Origin: Strongylocentrotus droebachiensis
Taxonomy: Eukaryota; Echinodermata; Echinoidea; Camarodonta; Strongylocentrotidae
Direction: 5' to 3'
Assembly (NCBI GenBank): GCA_035222895.1
Contig: JAVYIG010000610.1
Coordinates: forward strand, 434,001-498,000
DNA: 64,000 nt
The number at the start of each line of letters is the position of its first letter. The first letter of the stretch is position 1. The position numbers and the translations under genes were made by a program. Under the pieces are notes generated by a model. The model was not told the DNA's origin and did not search any database. It was given only the letters and a program-made list of their open reading frames with translations. This document shows, in pieces, positions 10,390 to 23,003 of the stretch.

Positions 10390-13300
10390 GATTTTGGAGT
10401 ACCATTCATAGGCCTGAAGCATTTGTGAGTCACAACAATCTGTTTTTCGATTCCATTTTTTTGTGGCATTAATTTTTTACTCTTGTAAAACATGCATGAA
10501 ATTCAAAACAGTTTCTTGCTTTAAAAAATGTCTGTAAATTGACATGTTGCAAGTTTTTGAGATCTTTAGTAAAATGTCATGTGCCCTTAAAATGTTCCAC
10601 CGTAAGAAATGAAAAGTTTCACAGGAACTGAGGTAGATCTACTGTAGGAAGCAGGAATTTGAAAAGTTTTATAGTTTACCTAATATATTTTTCCCAAAAA
10701 GATACTAGGCTTTTTTCATTGTTTTATTGATCATTATGAAAGGAAAATGAAGAGGATCTGTATCCTTCCTAGGACCAACAAATATATTAAATCACTTTTC
10801 TAAGTTTCATTCCTATTTACCCAGATGTTCCAACATTTAGGCAAGCAATGATATATGGTTATGTATTACTACAGTTTCTAAGTTTTCAAGATTAGTAAAC
10901 AGTAATTTCATTTATGGTATTAATTATTGAACAGTAGGAAATGGATAGAGGCATTTATTGAGGTCTTAACAAAGTTATTCATTTGAAAACATATGGTCTA
11001 TAATTTATGGTATATGCATGTCTTTGAATTAAAAATTTAATTTGACTACCTTAGTTTCTTCAAACATTAAAGAGGAAGTCAATGATGATATTTATTTGGT
11101 TTTATGTTCGGTGAAAGTTTGTGCAAAATCCAATTGAAAATAATAAAGCTGTAATCAATGAAACACATATTTACTTAGTAATTGATGAAGGAATATATTC
11201 TTTTCATGCAGGAGTTGTGTAAAAAATTATGTAAGGTGCATGTGTGATTAAAAACTTGCTTTGGAGAAAATGGAGATTCATTTAACCCGCAATGCAAATA
11301 GGAGTGGACCGCTCAATTTATTCCACAGAGTTGTCAGTTAGTGTTTGATCAATTGCAACGTCAAAAATCCATATAAAAAAAAAGTTCTTATTTTCAATCG
11401 GATCTTGCTAAAACTCGTACTAATCTGTTTCTCTATTTTCCCTGCTTTTATTAAAACCACATTTCACCTTCAACCATCCTCGGGTAAAAACAAAAATTAT
11501 GTTCATTACCTTGGGAATAAAGTTCAGTATAATTATTTTCATATCTGACAGTAAATGTATTCATTTTAACTGTATTTTCTAAACAGTAAATTGACTTGTA
11601 CTGTACCCCTTGTTATTAAGGGAATGCCAGCTCGTTAATCATTTGTAATACTGTATATTATTTTTGCTGTACAGCTGAGTTGACATCTCATATTATGATG
11701 TTTGTATATATGGAAATGTCTGTATTTGGAGAGGAAACAGTTTTGATATTGAATAATGTTTCTGTGATGGTCATTTAATGATTTGTTGGGATGGTGATAA
11801 AGATACTTTATTTATAGCAGAACTGATAACACAATTGTTAAGTCATTCTTTGATTGATATGGGAAGGAAAAACCCGCCTCTACGAATGGTGATTGATATT
11901 TCTTTAATTTTTTAAGTCATCTAATTTAAAAATAAATGTTTGCCTTTTTATACAATTAAAGTGCATTTTAATTGAAAAATCTATCTATCTTCTTTTACAA
12001 GGCACATTTTCAAATGATTTATTTATGAAGATAAATATGCAATTCTATTGATAGAAAAAACAGGATATAGCAATAATGAGAAAAGTGTACATTTTGTGCG
12101 TTTTTCATCCTTGATGTTCCAATTCATTGATCAATTTGTAAGCATTGAATTGTGTAAAGCAATTTGTATTAAAGAATTATTGTATATATATATGATGTCA
12201 CAATTGGACCAATAAATGCTTGTATACAATTTTATGAATGTCTCAAGCAGTATTTGATTACATTGTTTTTATACATTTTGTAGACAAATGAAGATGATAA
12301 TTTTATTCTTTTTGTGAAATGAAACACTTGATTTTTTTGATAGTTTGATTAATTTATTTTTATTTATTTTTTTTTTATTTATTTTTTTTTTTTTGGGGGG
12401 ACGCGGTTTCTAGCAGCTAAATTACAGAGCTCATTAGGTGTCCATTAGACATGGCAGTCATCATTATCCAATAGTGCTACACACCAACGACTAACCATGC
12501 AGGGTTTGTGCCTGCAACAAAATGTGAATGTAGCTTTTTTGTATCGACGTCGTCCGTCAAAGCCTTGTTTTCATTTGCATTATTCTTTTTACTATTATTT
12601 GTTGAAAACCCGTTCGTGTTGCAGGCAGCATCTCAATTCCTTTCAGACTTCGTAGGCATAATCTCAAGCATCCAATTAAGTTCAACGACTCTACGTTTTC
12701 CGAAATCACTCGTGCGTAACCGTCCAGGAACCATTTTGTCTGTTTCTGTTTGGGGGGGGGGGGGGGGGTTACATTGGGGTCAGAAACTTCAGTCACCAGT
12801 GTCACCATGGTATTATTATCAGTCAAATTCTCAGATCATTTAGCCCATTTAACATGTATGCTATTCTCATATTTTTTAGTAGCCTACCCAAATGATTAAT
12901 TTTTCTCCCCTCGTCTTCATTGATTTGTAATATTGTGTCCCTTCTAGCTCCCATTGAATTTTTCAATTTCCCCTCTTTCTGTTCAATTTTGCACTGGAGG
13001 CCACTGACTTGTTGACATTGCCCCCCCCCCCCCCCCCCCCTATCTGCTTTCTACCTTTCAAAACAATTTCCTTCCTTGAGGCAAACAAGTGGTTATTTTC
13101 AATGCTAATTTTCAATACAGACCCTCTTTCCGATGATGAAATTAGATTGGACTTGCAATGAGATATTTGTGCTGTCTCTGTAACACTAACTCTAACATTT
13201 CCACATCTACCACTGATTAGTGTCGATAATCAAGCTATATGAACTGAACTTTAAAAGTATGAGAATTGTCCGATTGAAATAATATACGTTAAACTTCTAA

Positions 13301-13971
13301 TTGTTTCTAGAAATAGTACCGTCGACGACTTAAATTAGCGTTTATTCAATCAGTTAATCAGTTCTTTGGTCAGACAAAATAAAATTAAAGGATGGAATAG
13401 GGCCTTGGGAAGTTAGGGGGTATTATACGTTGCAACAATGCAGAGAGCCCAGTGACTGGCACGACGAAGATATCTCAATAATTAAAGAGATCTTTACATA
13501 AAATGGATCTTTACTTGTCTTAATCCTATGGCCTCACTTCGATGTTGATGTTCTTCTGAGAATGTTCACTGAGATTCTCTTGATAAACTTCTATTAGTAT
13601 AGAAATTCTCTTAAAAGAAAAATGTTTCAGTTTTTGTGTTTGAATAACTTATAAAGTCGCACAGTTCACGCAGCCGCCATTTTGCAGATCCTTGTGGACA
13701 ATATAATCGTATGGAATTCTGGGAATTAAAAAAAAGTGTTATGCATGATCTGATACATAAAACATGTGGTTAATAGCCAATCACCAAAAAGTAATTTGCG
13801 AATTTTTGACGTAATTTTTATGGAATAACAATGACCCTCCAAAACGAGGTTCAAATTGAACGAAACTCCAATGCTAAACCTAAAAGGTCAATTTTTTAGT
13901 TGTCCCTCTAGTATTCCTCCTTGGGAGGACGTACTGTGTATGAACCCATAGAGCTATATAAGACTTATTAT

Positions 13972-16900
13972 CAGAGGCTGCTGAGCGACTTCCAAGTGGG
14001 GGGGGGGGGGGGGGCACCAACAAAAAAGGGCACTTTCTGGAAGAAAAAAAGGGCACCTTCAAAGGGAAATCCTCAAAGCGAAAATATACAATTTTTTAGA
14101 CATTCATTTGGTACATACCCCTATATCGTGATTACATTATCAGGGATGATTTCAATATTTGTTTCTCTTTTGACATCATATAAGATATTACTTAAGCATC
14201 ATACTTTGCAGTTGGGTATGATGGTCTGAACATTCATTTGCGAGCCAGGAAAATTGTTAAGATTTGTGAGGTTGCAGTGCGAAAAATTACATCATATAAA
14301 GAGGAAAAACCCAATACTGATGGGGTTATAAGCACATTCTCATAACGGAAGACTAAAAAGACCTTTGATAAGTAACATAATTATAAGATCTAGGCTATAA
14401 CTACGAGCGAGCGTAGCGAGCGAGCTTTTGGGGGAAATTGCTCTTAGTCGCTTGAAATTAGGGGCATGTTTAATGATGAGAGGGAAAGGGGACACTTATC
14501 AAAAGGGTTAAGACACTTATTAGAAAAGAAAAGGAGCACGTGTCAAAGTACTTAGGTTAATTATCAGAGGTGAAAATGGGGCACTTCTTACACCTAAAAA
14601 AGAGGCACGCACCAGGGATGAACTGGGATTTTATAAGAATGGGAAATGGGCATTTTTCGACGGAAAAGAGGCACACATTAGATTTTGATAGGGGCATTTA
14701 TAAGAAGTGAAAGAGGGCATTCATGAAAAAGGGATATGTTCCCTTTTAGAAAGGGAAAAGGGGCACATATCATGTTTAAAAGGGTAATTATCAGAGGTGA
14801 AAAGGGGCACTTGTGAGAATGAAAAAGGGGCACTAATGATAAAGGGAAATGTGGATTTTTTGAAAGAAAAGGAGGAACCGATCAGATTTTAATAGGGGCA
14901 TTTATCGGAGATGAAAGGGGGTTTTCATGAGAAGGGGGAAGTGGCTCTTATCAAAAAGGAAAAGAGGCACATGTTAAAATAAACGGGGCACTAATCAAAG
15001 ATGAAAAGGGGTTATTATGAGAAGGGGAAGGGGGACTTATAAGAAGGAAAAAGATCATTTATTAGGATAGACAAGGGGAACGTGTCAACATAAAAGGGGC
15101 ATTTATACTGACAAGAGCACTTGTCAGAAGGGGAAGGGGCACTTCTTGTACCTGAAAAGGGAAACTTACTAGAGATTTTAAAAGGCACTGATGAGAACGG
15201 AAAATGAACACTTATTGCAAAGGACAATGTGAACTTGTCATAGGAAAAGGGGTACGTGTCAAAATAAAAGGGGCACTGATCAGAGATGGAAAGGGGAAAG
15301 GGGCACTTTTAAAAAGTAAAAGGGCACCTTTCCTATGTAAAAAGGGGCACTTTGGGGGTATTTCAAATATTCATAATTTTCTGATTATTGTTCTGATCTA
15401 TTTAAAGCTTTTTCTTTTCTGTTTTCTGCTTTTCATGCAAATGAACTTAATACGAGAATTGGATTTCCCATTCATTTGTTCCAGCCACCTGGGGTAGTGA
15501 GCACTGATTTTTCGTCTTCTTTTTTGCCCCCGAAAATTTGAAAATCGCATCGGCCGATCTTTTGCTCAACACCCATCCCCCACCCCCCCCCCCCCTCCCA
15601 CCCCCCCTTGAGCAAAAAAGGGGTAAATTTCGGGTCACAATTTAACAAAAAAATCTTTTGTTTGGCCCTTTTTTGTGGGGGGGGGCAGCGGGTGAGCCAA
15701 GGCCCGCTCGCCCCCACCCCCCACCTGGATCCACGCCTGGTTTGACGTCATACTGGCCAAGTTGTCAAGGCTGCTGGTTCCAAACAATTTGTGTTAAACA
15801 ATATCGTGGTGATCCCATGTACCAGCGCCAAACACTGTATTTACCTTGCTCCAACCCGTCGTTGAATGATTTTTTGGTAAACCTAATGCGCAGGCTCTGT
15901 TGTTTAGAACCAGTAACCTGGACGACGAGCGAATATGACGTGAGCGATTCGGTTCTTCATACACTTCAGGGGCCCGATTTTTATAGTTTTATACTAGCTG
16001 GTAGCTATCATTATTGGTGATAATTAGGCCCTTGTGTACTCCTCCTACAATAATATGTGTGTAAAAGCAAGATTTTGGGGGAAATATCCGGGCTTACTGC
16101 CGTGGTATTTATATTTCATGTCTTTCCAAGGAGTTAGTACGGGTAGGACAGAGGCGGCGTAGCCAGTGAGGGGGGGGGGGGGGGGGCACAGTGCACCACT
16201 TTTCAAGTACCCCTGTAATAGTGCTTTTACATAGGAAATGTGCCCCCTTTTACCTCAGATAAGTACCTTTTTTTTAAAATTTCTATAGGTGCCAGTTTCA
16301 CATTTGTATAAGTGTCGTTACCACCTCTGATACGTACCCCTCTTCACTTATGATAATTGACCCTATTACAATCTTAGAGGTGCCCATTTTACTTTAACAA
16401 GTGCCCTTTTCTTTTAAAATAAGTGCCCGTTTCATTTTTGATAAGCGCCTTCTTTTATTTTGAAATGTGCCCCCCTTTCTTTTAAATAGGAGCCACTTCC
16501 AGTTCTCATAAATGCCCCTTCTCACATCTGATAAATGCCTCTTTTCAAAAGTCATTAGTGCCTCTTTTCCTTTAATAATAATTGCCCATTGTATTTTGTA
16601 ATAAGTGTCAAATTGTATTCCCACAAGTGCCTCTGCCCCTTACCACCTCTGATAAGCGCCCCCTCACGTATGATAATTGCCCCTATTCAAATCTGAGAAG
16701 TGCCCATCTCACTCTAAAAAGTTTCCTTCTCTTTTGTAATAAGTGCCCCTTTTCATCTTTGATGAGTGCCCCTTCTCACCTATGATAAGTGTGTTTTTTT
16801 CCTTTGTATAATAATAATAATAATAATAATATTCCGTTCTTGTATAGTGAATATCACATTATAACATCTCTATGCGCTTCTATAAAGCTTTGGAAATTAT

Positions 16901-17250
16901 TACTTTAGCTTTAGCTCCGTCAACCGTTACACGCACAGTGCATTTCAAGGAATAAACCTTTCAGGTATGCCCTCTTTTCATTCTTATCAGTGCCCCTTTT
17001 CATCTCCGCTGAGTGCCCTTATTCATATTTGAGAGGTGCTCTCTTTAACTCTGTACTAAGTGTCCGATTTATTTTGTCTCTTGCCTCCTTATCCTTTCTA
17101 ATAAGAGCCATTTTCCTTCTGATAATGCCCTTTGTTTTTTTGCAGTATACCAATTGCTAAAAATTGTAATTTTCGCTATGAGGCTTTTCTTTGTAGGTGC
17201 CCCTTTTTTCTCCAGAAAGTGCCCCCACTTTGTCGCTCTGCCGACCCTGG
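13972..17250. mobile_element. Foldback-like element with mirrored GGGGCAC repeats, unit 1
   Basis: The left end reads cagaggctgctgagcgac, then a G run and gggcactttctgga. The reverse complement of the right end reads gtcggcagagcgacaaag, then gggggcactttctgga. The termini match for roughly 100 bp inward (both include tcaaagcgaaaat-like sequence). The left half (about 14,470-15,360) is filled with 'aaaaggggcac...tcagagatg' motifs and the right half (about 16,190-17,240) with their complement. No transposase is visible. It predates the duplication, since unit 2 has it at 38,304-41,448. Confidence 0.75.
15500..15740. mobile_element. Nested fragment of a 'ggatccacgcctgg'-ended repeat
   Basis: Lies in the middle of the foldback element and ends cacctggatccacgcctgg after long C runs. 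Related ends occur at 25,057, 25,985, 27,342 and 58,624. The unit 2 counterpart (about 39,800-39,915) lacks some 120 bp of its C-rich interior. Confidence 0.55.
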
Positions 17251-17630
17251 TGAATTAACTTTGTTGTGCATTGTTGGCTGTCATTTACACAAACTGCGGT
17301 TTACCATGTCATATCTGAACAAATCTTTACGTGTTCTCAATTTTCTGTGTGTTTAATTAAGATACAGGAATGTGCAGAATACTTTACTTGTGTTGTTTTA
17401 GTATCATGCTATATCTCATCAAGGCATTTCAATGAGTCGTGCGTGCATGAGCCTTAAAGAAACACAGCCTAATGATTCATTAATGGCGAGAAAATATTAC
17501 CTAGTTTAACCCCAAGAAATCTGCTTTACGATACTCCCCCCCCCCCCCCATTCTACTTGCGCGTCATTTCCTCAGCAGAAAAGTATAACCATGTACAAAT
17601 TCTAGAAATTGAAATGCACATTATTTTGAG

Positions 17631-17920
17631 GTGTCGTGGCCTATACTGGATACCTCTTCCGAGTGTAGGTCACATGGTTTGGTGTTCGAGTCTCGCCGCG
17701 TCACCAATTTCATTGTCAAGTCATTAATTTGACAATTACATTTGCCACTCTCCACCCAGGTGTTAAAAAGTTACCGATATAAGAGAATTCGTTGAATGCT
17801 GTGAGCTCTGCAATCGGTAGCCTAGCATATCAAGGATAATAAAATAGCGCCTTGAGCACCTTTCGCGAAGGAAATGTGCACTATAAAAAACCCAAATATT
17901 GTTATCATCATTTATTATTT
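17631..17920 (+). repeat. tRNA-derived SINE, unit 1
   Basis: The head has an A-box-like tggcctatactgg and a B-box-like ggtgttcgagtctc with tRNA spacing. It is followed by cactctccacccaggtgt, a 'gcgccttgagcacctttcgc' segment, and an A/T-rich tail with ATT repeats. In this family pol III drives transcription from the internal boxes and a partner LINE supplies mobility. The unit 2 copy is at 41,833-42,122, so the insertion is older than the duplication. Confidence 0.8.
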
Positions 17921-20580
17921 GAAGCTCTATACTTTCTGTGACTACATTGTACATCTTTATCTACACAAGGTATTATTAATAAGAATGATAGTTTGATTTA
18001 TCAAGTGCTTTAGTCTAGCGCATTAACATTTCTGAATTTCTGCATCATAAAGAACATTCAACTGTGCTACCATCTAAAACATGGTATGATTCAATTGAAA
18101 TTATTTTCGACATTTTCAGTGCATAGAATTAGAGATGAGGAAGAATTTAGCACATATTTTGTGTACTTTTATGTCGATTTTCTGACCAATAAAACATTTT
18201 AAGAAAAAAAGAAGGAGATGCATTTAATATAGAATCATATGACATAGTGCTATCTTCAGATTTGTTGTCAGCCTTTTAACACTGACTTATTTCAAATACC
18301 CCTCTTCTCTCTCTCTCTCTCCTTCTTCCTCCTGTGGATCCAGTATGATCTTGGTACTGAATCCACATGAGGTACTTAGTACCTAGTTTTATGTTTTATT
18401 TACCTGTAAAAATGATTATATTGATCAGGCAATAACTTAGTAAGTTGAAATCGTAGTCTATTGAAACTGAGATAAAAAGAAACAGATCAAGAATTGGAGA
18501 AAGAGAGAGAGGGAGAGAGAGAGAGGGGGGCGGAATCCGAATCACCATTGATGAAGAGAGAGGGAAAGAGAGAGTGGGACGGAGAGAGAGAGAGGGAGAG
18601 TGAGAGAGAGAAGGGAAATTGAAAAATACACGGAAGATAAAGGAACAAGAGAAGGAAGAGGAATAGTGGGAAGAAACAAAGATTTAAAAAACTGCATGGT
18701 TGCGCAGGGCAGTCACCCTTGACCATTTTCACCGGTACAAAAAAAAAAAAAAAATCTCATTTTCAAACTGAGAAGTAACTTATCAAGAGAGGGCGCATGT
18801 TTATTTATCGGAACTGATCACTTTGCCCTAAAACCATGCAAACTCTAAATTGCGCATGTAATTTTGAGAAAGCTGAGAAATGTGCGGTATTTCCTGCTTT
18901 ATCAGCCGATCATGTCAATTTCATCCTGCAACCTCCATGAATGGAACACACAAGTGTGCATGATATCTGAAAACAAATTATATCTTAATTGGTTTTTCAT
19001 TGAGATGTCTTTCACGGAGTTGTAAATGACAAATAAAAGAGAGATATAATAGCCTTGCCCAACTGGTCACCAAAAGGTGATTAAACATGTTAAAAATGTT
19101 TAAAGAAAGAAAAGAAAAAAACAATTTTGAAGAATAAAGATAATGGACAATTGAGAATAGCACATCATGCTAGCTATTAACATGAAAAGCAATACATTTA
19201 AATAAACAATCTGAAAAAAGATACATGGTTGTAAAAAGAATTTATAAACTTTATTAACCTACACCATTAATAATGTTACAGTTTATACGAGTACAAAAGT
19301 GTTAACAGATATAGACAGAAATTACATTAAAAAGATACAGTAAACTTAATTATTCAAACCCCTTGTAAATTTGATGTTTATTGTGTTTTTACGACTAAAG
19401 ATTGAAAGATGGACTGATTGAACTAAGTCCTTTGTTGAGAACTTTTAGATGTAACCTGTAAGAAGTCTCCTTCTCGAAAAAAACAAATCGGGATAAATCG
19501 TTTTCCACATGCATACTTTAAAAATGTCAAACCTTGGTGAGGTTATGAATAATTTAGTTGTTACTCTATTAGCTAATCAACACCAATGTGAATGTTATTT
19601 CTTTACCCATACCAGTAATGCTGTAAAAAGGAATAGTATATTTACAGGTATTAACAAAATGAAAGATATACTTGTCCGTCACCAGTGAACTTTTACAACA
19701 AAAGTTCTCACAAAGACTTTCATAAAAGAAAATTATATGTTTACCAAACCAAAAACAATGCTAGTGTATACAGTGTTATATAAGAGATAAAGATATTTTC
19801 AGGAATTAAACACAAACGTTTTGGGGTGCCAAATTTGTTAAATGTTGTAAAAGAGGAATAAGATATGTACATCAATAGACCAGTTCACGGTTAGCACATG
19901 TCGCAAATGACCCCGAATATCCACAGATCTTCAAAACATGAAGAGGTCCCACTTTGTACATTTTGAAATAATCACTCCTACAGCGATTGAGGTGCTACAT
20001 AAATATCCTTTGTTTCCTCTTTTCAAAGAATACTTCCATCTGTGTATCATGGAGTGCACGGCTTGTGCAAAAATGAACAACGATTACATAACTTTCTTGA
20101 GCACGTATATTTTGTCTCCGTATATTTCACAATTTGGTCTGCAATGACCTTTATCTGCTCATGCTCAGACTATGAACTGTAAACTATGAACTGTGAACTG
20201 TGAACTATGAACTGGCCTATTAGAAACAAAATATATATACTTGTCAGCCGTCACCAGTAAAATTGTACAACAAAAGTGCTCACAGAGAGTACAGAAAAGA
20301 AAATGACATGTTTACCAAACCAATAACAATACTACCATACACAATGTTATAAACGAGATAACCGATATAGGAATTCAACACAAAAGCATTTGTTAACCAA
20401 AATTGTTAAAATTGATAATATAAAATGTATCGTAATATTAAATGATACCCCCCCCCCCCCCCACTAAAGTATTTACTGATTATGCCAGTAAACTTTTACA
20501 ACGAATTCATTCACAAATACAGAAATCAAACAAAGTGTATTTGTTTACAACCACCAATAACATTGTTACAATTTGTATTG
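17921..20580. other. Spacer with GA tract and diverged repeats, unit 1
   Basis: No gene seen. It contains a GA-rich tract at 18,490-18,620, a poly-A run near 18,740, and diverged repeats of about 350-600 bp marked by acaacaaaagt(g/t)ctcaca and tatgtttaccaaacca (about 19,690-19,760 and 20,260-20,330). The same families fill 43,270-46,400 of unit 2. A short degenerate tgaactgtgaac run lies near 20,170-20,215. Confidence 0.65.
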
Positions 20581-20720
20581 CAGTCAAACCTGCTTTAAAG
20601 ACCACCTGTCTACAACAAGCACATTTTTTGTTTCTCATCGAAACATGTACTACATGAACCTGTCTACAAAGACCACTTTTTGTGTCTCCCCTGGGCGGTC
20701 GCTATAGACAGGTTTGACTG
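20581..20720. mobile_element. Small inverted-repeat element, unit 1 only
   Basis: A 140-bp piece starting cagtcaaacctg and ending caggtttgactg, with TGTATT-like sequence on both sides (tttgtattg / tgtattac). The equivalent place in unit 2 (near 46,435) lacks it. The interior has the 'aaagaccacctgtctac' motif found in many diverged fragments here. The ends resemble pogo/mariner-type MITEs, but the flanking repeat is longer than their usual TA. Confidence 0.65.
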
Positions 20721-22535
20721 TGTATTACAATAGCTTAATAATTTACTAAATTTACTGAATTCCTTTACCCACACCAATCTATACTGGTATGATCCCCTTT
20801 CTGTGTAAAATAAGTGATGTAAATTGTATTGAAAATGTAGGCTACACGAAATTCCTCATAAATCACCAGAATTCCTAGTAATCATTTTCATAACATAATC
20901 ATAAAAACATTAAATTAACTTGCTTTTTAAACACACATGCATTTCCCTGTAGTCTGCAATCAAAGACTCTTATTTGATGCCCTAATATAATTCTATAAAG
21001 TCTTGAGCAGAGCTTAGCTAGCCATGTAAGTCTATGACAGCTACAAGCCAGAGCCTATGGGGGTACATTAGGCCATGCAGTCTGAATAGTCTCTTAGTTC
21101 ATACACTGTTACGCACTACAACTGACAAGGGTTTATGCCCATAAACTACCCCCCCCCCCCCTGTACATAATGCATTTGATTTACAATCCTCATCGCCATC
21201 TAGCGACATCAGTGTTTAGTCAATCTCAAGTGATGCATTATGGAGAAAAAAAAGTGTACACAATTTTCAGCTATGGCACCGTTATGTACCCTAAGAGCAA
21301 GATCAGAATTTTTGGTTGGGTAGTTTAAATAGGTAAAATTTTGAGCTGATTCCAAAAATGTCCATAATCTTATAAACCAATCCGTTCCAGTGGCTGTCTG
21401 TCCTAACAACAAAGAAAACGTAAGACTTCATGCATGGCTTATCGTCAACAAAACGGAGTTTGTTGTTTATTGCTACAGCAGGAAGCTAGTGAAAACGAAT
21501 TCGTTTAATTAAATTAAGGAAATGCAAGCATTATTTTAAACAAACATAACTTTGATATTCCTGATTGAGGTGTCATATGAAAGAACAGAAAATGAACATT
21601 ATAGAAATGTGATTTTTTTTTCTTCAAATTGTTTTTAATCACTCGTGCGTGAAATATGCATCACATGAGTTGCAATGAAAGAAGAGGATCTAAGCTTTAC
21701 AAATATGTGTCATTTATTAATTATAATTAAAACATTGATAATTCTCGGTTTCGTTTTTTCTGGGACGCACCGTTTAACCATCAATTAACGACTTCGGTCT
21801 ATGGATCACCCAAAGAAAACATTAAAAACAAATGTTTGTTTGTACATGAAGGACAACAAAATTTATCACAAAATTAAAATATACGTTATGGCTTTCCTGA
21901 ATTCATATTTGATGTGTTTTAAGGATACATGATAGAATATGACTGATTATTGCATTTTTATTTATAGTTCCTTAATTTGATCTTGCACATATCAGTCTTT
22001 TCAATCATATATCTCCAAAATAATGTGCTAAATAAGGAAACCTTGAAACGAAATATTTTGCGAAATATTTTCAATAGTAGATTGACATTTTTTGTTAACA
22101 AGTTGTTGGAAACCAAATGCACTAGAATGCAACAAAATGTCAGCCTATTTTTTTTTAAAAACTGAATTGAGATTTTTCTAAAGGTCTTTTTTTATGAGAG
22201 TGTTTAAGTGTTTAAGGCCTTGCGTCAATTTTCAATCATAAACTGGGTTTTTTAAGCAAAATATGAAGTTCCTAAATCAAGTGAAACAGAAACAAAACTG
22301 AATATTTTTCACAATTCCCAGAAACTCTAAAAAGTTACATGTTTATTTTGTCATGAAATATTGCAGCAATTATATATCAATTGAAGTAATATGGTTATTA
22401 ATTTGTATTTATCATTCTGTGGAAATTTATAGGCGGGGTTGGATTAACTATTTCAGGAACTAACCAGAAATCAAGATTAACTTACAGTTCTGAAGGCAAA
22501 AAAATGGGTACTTTTTAATTTTAAATACAGGATGT
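20721..22535. other. Spacer between the unit 1 tract and ORF2
   Basis: No gene seen. It matches 46,480-48,050 in parts (for example agtcttgagcagagcttagc at 21,000 and 47,115) and thus marks the join to the next unit. A degraded copy of the 1,384-1,567 hairpin lies at 21,383-21,498. The site caattgaagtaatatgg near 22,390 is the empty counterpart of the TTAA insertion at 48,055. Confidence 0.65.
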
Positions 22536-23003
22536 TCAATAATATCTCAATGGACCTTCCCTTCCTCTACCAAGTCTTTCATGGTTTCTCATGCCTATCT
22601 CGTTCAGGACGTCTATTACATCATATCCATGCATTGCTTTATCCTGCCAGAAATCTAAATTTTCTTCACTAGCCCAAATCAACTGACCCTTTCCTTTAGT
22701 TATCGCACTGGCATAATCACAGAGATCATCTTCAGTAACTTTATTTCCTAACTTCTTCATGACCAATTTTCTGTGTGCTGGTACACTACCTCTTCTTAAA
22801 GGAATGGAGAATTCACGGGAAGGATTATACATTGCCAGTTCTGATTTCTTTGATTGAATTGATTTTCTAGCTGTAGCATTCTTCAGTGTCGCAAAAACCA
22901 CCACCAGGTAACCTTTCGATCTTGGTACTCTCTGGTCTAACATCCGACTGTTCAAAGAAAGGCAGTGTATCTGTGGATACTCGTTTGCTACTTGGCGTGC
23001 CAT
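22536..23003 (-). CDS. ORF2: short member of the unknown-domain family, no repeat expansion
   Basis: A complete 155-aa single-exon ORF from the ATG at 23,001-23,003. It begins MARQVANEYPQIHCLSL and keeps REFSIPLRRGSVPAHRKLVM, AITKGKGQLIWASEE and HGYDVIDVLNEIG at the positions seen in ORF1 and ORF3, at roughly half identity by eye. It ends RNHERLGRGREGPLRYY, matching a single partial copy of the 20-residue repeat unit of its paralogs. It therefore looks like an unexpanded form, either ancestral or contracted. The shared 5' flank (aatgcttgttaatgattgta near 23,061; also near 1,350) confirms homology beyond the ORF. No signal peptide or membrane segment is visible. Function is unknown. Confidence 0.68.
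   Translation of the reverse strand: MARQVANEYPQIHCLSLNSRMLDQRVPRSKGYLVVVFATLKNATARKSIQSKKSELAMYNPSREFSIPLRRGSVPAHRKLVMKKLGNKVTEDDLCDYASAITKGKGQLIWASEENLDFWQDKAMHGYDVIDVLNEIGMRNHERLGRGREGPLRYY

Larger units (their letters stand above)
6850..13971 (+). other. PLPP 3' untranslated region and downstream tract, unit 1
   Basis: No coding region is visible. Sequence is strongly conserved in unit 2 (30,641-38,303) and, as far as the window reaches, in unit 3 (61,268 onward). Candidate poly(A) signals include AATAAA at 12,211-12,216, conserved at 36,467-36,472, but transcript ends cannot be set from sequence. The tract includes a (GA)n run, a hairpin at 10,272-10,389, a poly-T/poly-G junction at about 12,360-12,400, and long C or G runs at 12,753 and 13,021. 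Confidence 0.6.

Noticed and set aside
11066..11500. Possible old copy of the 29,668 MITE (tctgcttttattaaaa and aaagtttgtgcaaaatcc similarity)
   Set aside because: Only short, scattered matches by eye and no recognisable end pair; not enough to annotate.
17631..17705. Possible tRNA gene
   Set aside because: A- and B-box-like sequences exist but no cloverleaf with a proper acceptor stem forms, and a SINE body and tail follow directly.
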